Part shown: one piece after another, positions 6,395-6,938 of the stretch
Position numbering within the stretch: the stretch's first letter is position 1
Layout: the number at the start of each line of letters is the position of its first letter
Origin: Bacillota bacterium
GTDB lineage: Bacteria; Bacillota; Clostridia; Clostridiales; Clostridiaceae
NCBI GenBank assembly: GCA_023417975.1
Contig: JAEZDX010000667.1
Location: forward strand, 1-6,938
DNA: 6,938 nucleotides
Direction: 5' to 3'
The notes under the pieces: model-generated
Database searches by the model: none
The model's input: only the letters and a program-made list of their open reading frames with translations
Told to the model about the DNA's origin: nothing
Position numbers and translations under genes: made by a program

Positions 6395-6881
6395 ATATCA
6401 TCAACTCTATAATCCTGTAGCTCTTACTATCCAGTTTTGTATAATCCGGTATTTCGAATCTATTTCCATCTACGTCCACAACGAGAACTCTATTCTCACT
6501 AAGGGGAATAAAACTATTATTATCTTTTCTTATTATAAATCTTTTAGCTCCAATATCTGTTTCGACATCCCAATATGCATATCCAAACTCTTCTTTAACA
6601 GAATTGATGCGGCTAATTAACGGAAGAAGGTACCTTCTTTCCAGCTCTTCTGTAAACAGAGATAGTGTCTCCAATGAAAAAGCACTTATATCTTGAATAA
6701 GCCCTATTTCTTTATTATCTTTCCCTTTTACAGAAATATAGCAGCTGCTGTGGCTGAATGGAAAAGCTTTAGATAATGAGACCCTTTTCAAATCTTCTCC
6801 GTTAAATTTCAAACCCAAAAATCCGCCGCTGCATCTGTAGAAATTTGAGTTTTCCGGAGTAATATATATAATATCGTCCAT
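6393..6881 (-). CDS. DUF1854 family protein, companion of ABC exporter genes
   Basis: This is a small 162-residue soluble protein with no signal peptide or membrane segment. It matches the DUF1854 family as I remember it: a central acidic helix region (LETLSLFTEELERRYLLPLISRI, about 70-92), the hallmark WDVETDIGAKRF at 104-115 (Trp104, Glu107, Thr108, Asp109), then VDVDGNRFEIPDY at about 135-147 and a C-terminal LDSKSYRIIE. The family pattern (W-VETD-G-F, D-G-Y-IPD, LD--S) is complete. The biochemical role is unknown. The gene begins one base after the stop of an ABC-type gene and ends 14 bases before another, so it is probably a subunit or regulator of that transporter. The Shine-Dalgarno (AGGGGG, 9 bases before the ATG) lies within the last codons of the upstream gene. 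I recall such proteins being labelled cyanophycin-metabolism-associated in databases, but nothing here supports cyanophycin directly. Confidence 0.85.
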   Translation of the reverse strand: MDDIIYITPENSNFYRCSGGFLGLKFNGEDLKRVSLSKAFPFSHSSCYISVKGKDNKEIGLIQDISAFSLETLSLFTEELERRYLLPLISRINSVKEEFGYAYWDVETDIGAKRFIIRKDNNSFIPLSENRVLVVDVDGNRFEIPDYTKLDSKSYRIIELMI

Positions 6882-6882
6882 T

Positions 6883-6938
6883 TTAGTTTACCCCCTGTAA
6901 CTTTAAAGCTTCTTTCTGTTTTTGAAGGAGCTTATAAT
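6883..6938 (-). CDS. C-terminal end of an upstream gene, probably a second ABC exporter half (partial)
   Basis: On the - strand one frame is open from the window edge and ends in TAA at 6885-6883, giving 17 residues (YKLLQKQKEALKLQGVN). The stop is followed after one base by the DUF1854 ATG, which is ideal operon spacing. The tail resembles the end of ABC exporter halves, where GKYYSLVMAQRD in the gene at 4189-6378 corresponds to YKLLQKQKEA here. The last codons also carry the Shine-Dalgarno of DUF1854. The product assignment rests on only 17 residues plus context. Confidence 0.55.
   Translation of the reverse strand, partial: YKLLQKQKEALKLQGVN

Overview
The window looks like chromosome of an AT-rich, Gram-positive, plant-polysaccharide-degrading Clostridia member. 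A Ruminiclostridium / Clostridium cellulolyticum-like organism is my inference, not something the sequence proves. Supporting signs are strong purine-rich ribosome binding sites (GGAGG-type) before almost every gene, low GC, a lipoprotein-type sugar-binding-protein ABC importer and an intracellular family 8 glycoside hydrolase. I see no rRNA, tRNA, CRISPR array, insertion sequence or phage gene.

Left half, + strand (1-4083): a carbohydrate import and hydrolysis operon. It runs from the 3' part of an extracellular solute-binding protein gene (start outside the window), through an intercistronic stem-loop and two CUT1-type permease genes (LplB-like then YtcP/UgpE-like), to a GH8 enzyme. The enzyme closely resembles the reducing-end xylose-releasing exo-oligoxylanase (Rex) of Bacillus halodurans, and the three catalytic acids line up. 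It has no signal peptide. The coherent reading is that xylo-oligosaccharides are captured outside, imported by the two permeases, and trimmed to xylose in the cytoplasm. No ATPase gene is present here, so the importer probably borrows a shared MsmK-type ATPase, or its ATPase lies outside the window. The GH8 gene also has its own likely promoter with a perfect extended -10 element.

Middle (4084-4188): a long, almost perfect hairpin between converging genes, a probable bidirectional terminator.

Right half, - strand (4189-6938): a tightly packed operon read right to left. It holds the last 17 codons of a gene that looks like an ABC exporter half, then a DUF1854 protein, then an ABC exporter half (fused membrane and ATPase domains). 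That exporter carries an unusual N-terminal extension, a PH-like beta domain followed by a CxxC...CxxC zinc ribbon. The intergenic gaps are 1 and 14 bases and each Shine-Dalgarno overlaps the previous gene. ABC halves flanking a DUF1854 protein form a recurring, poorly characterised system. I recall similar proteins being named 'cyanophycin metabolism-associated' in databases, but no cyanophycin gene is visible here and the substrate is unknown. This is the most interesting part of the window.
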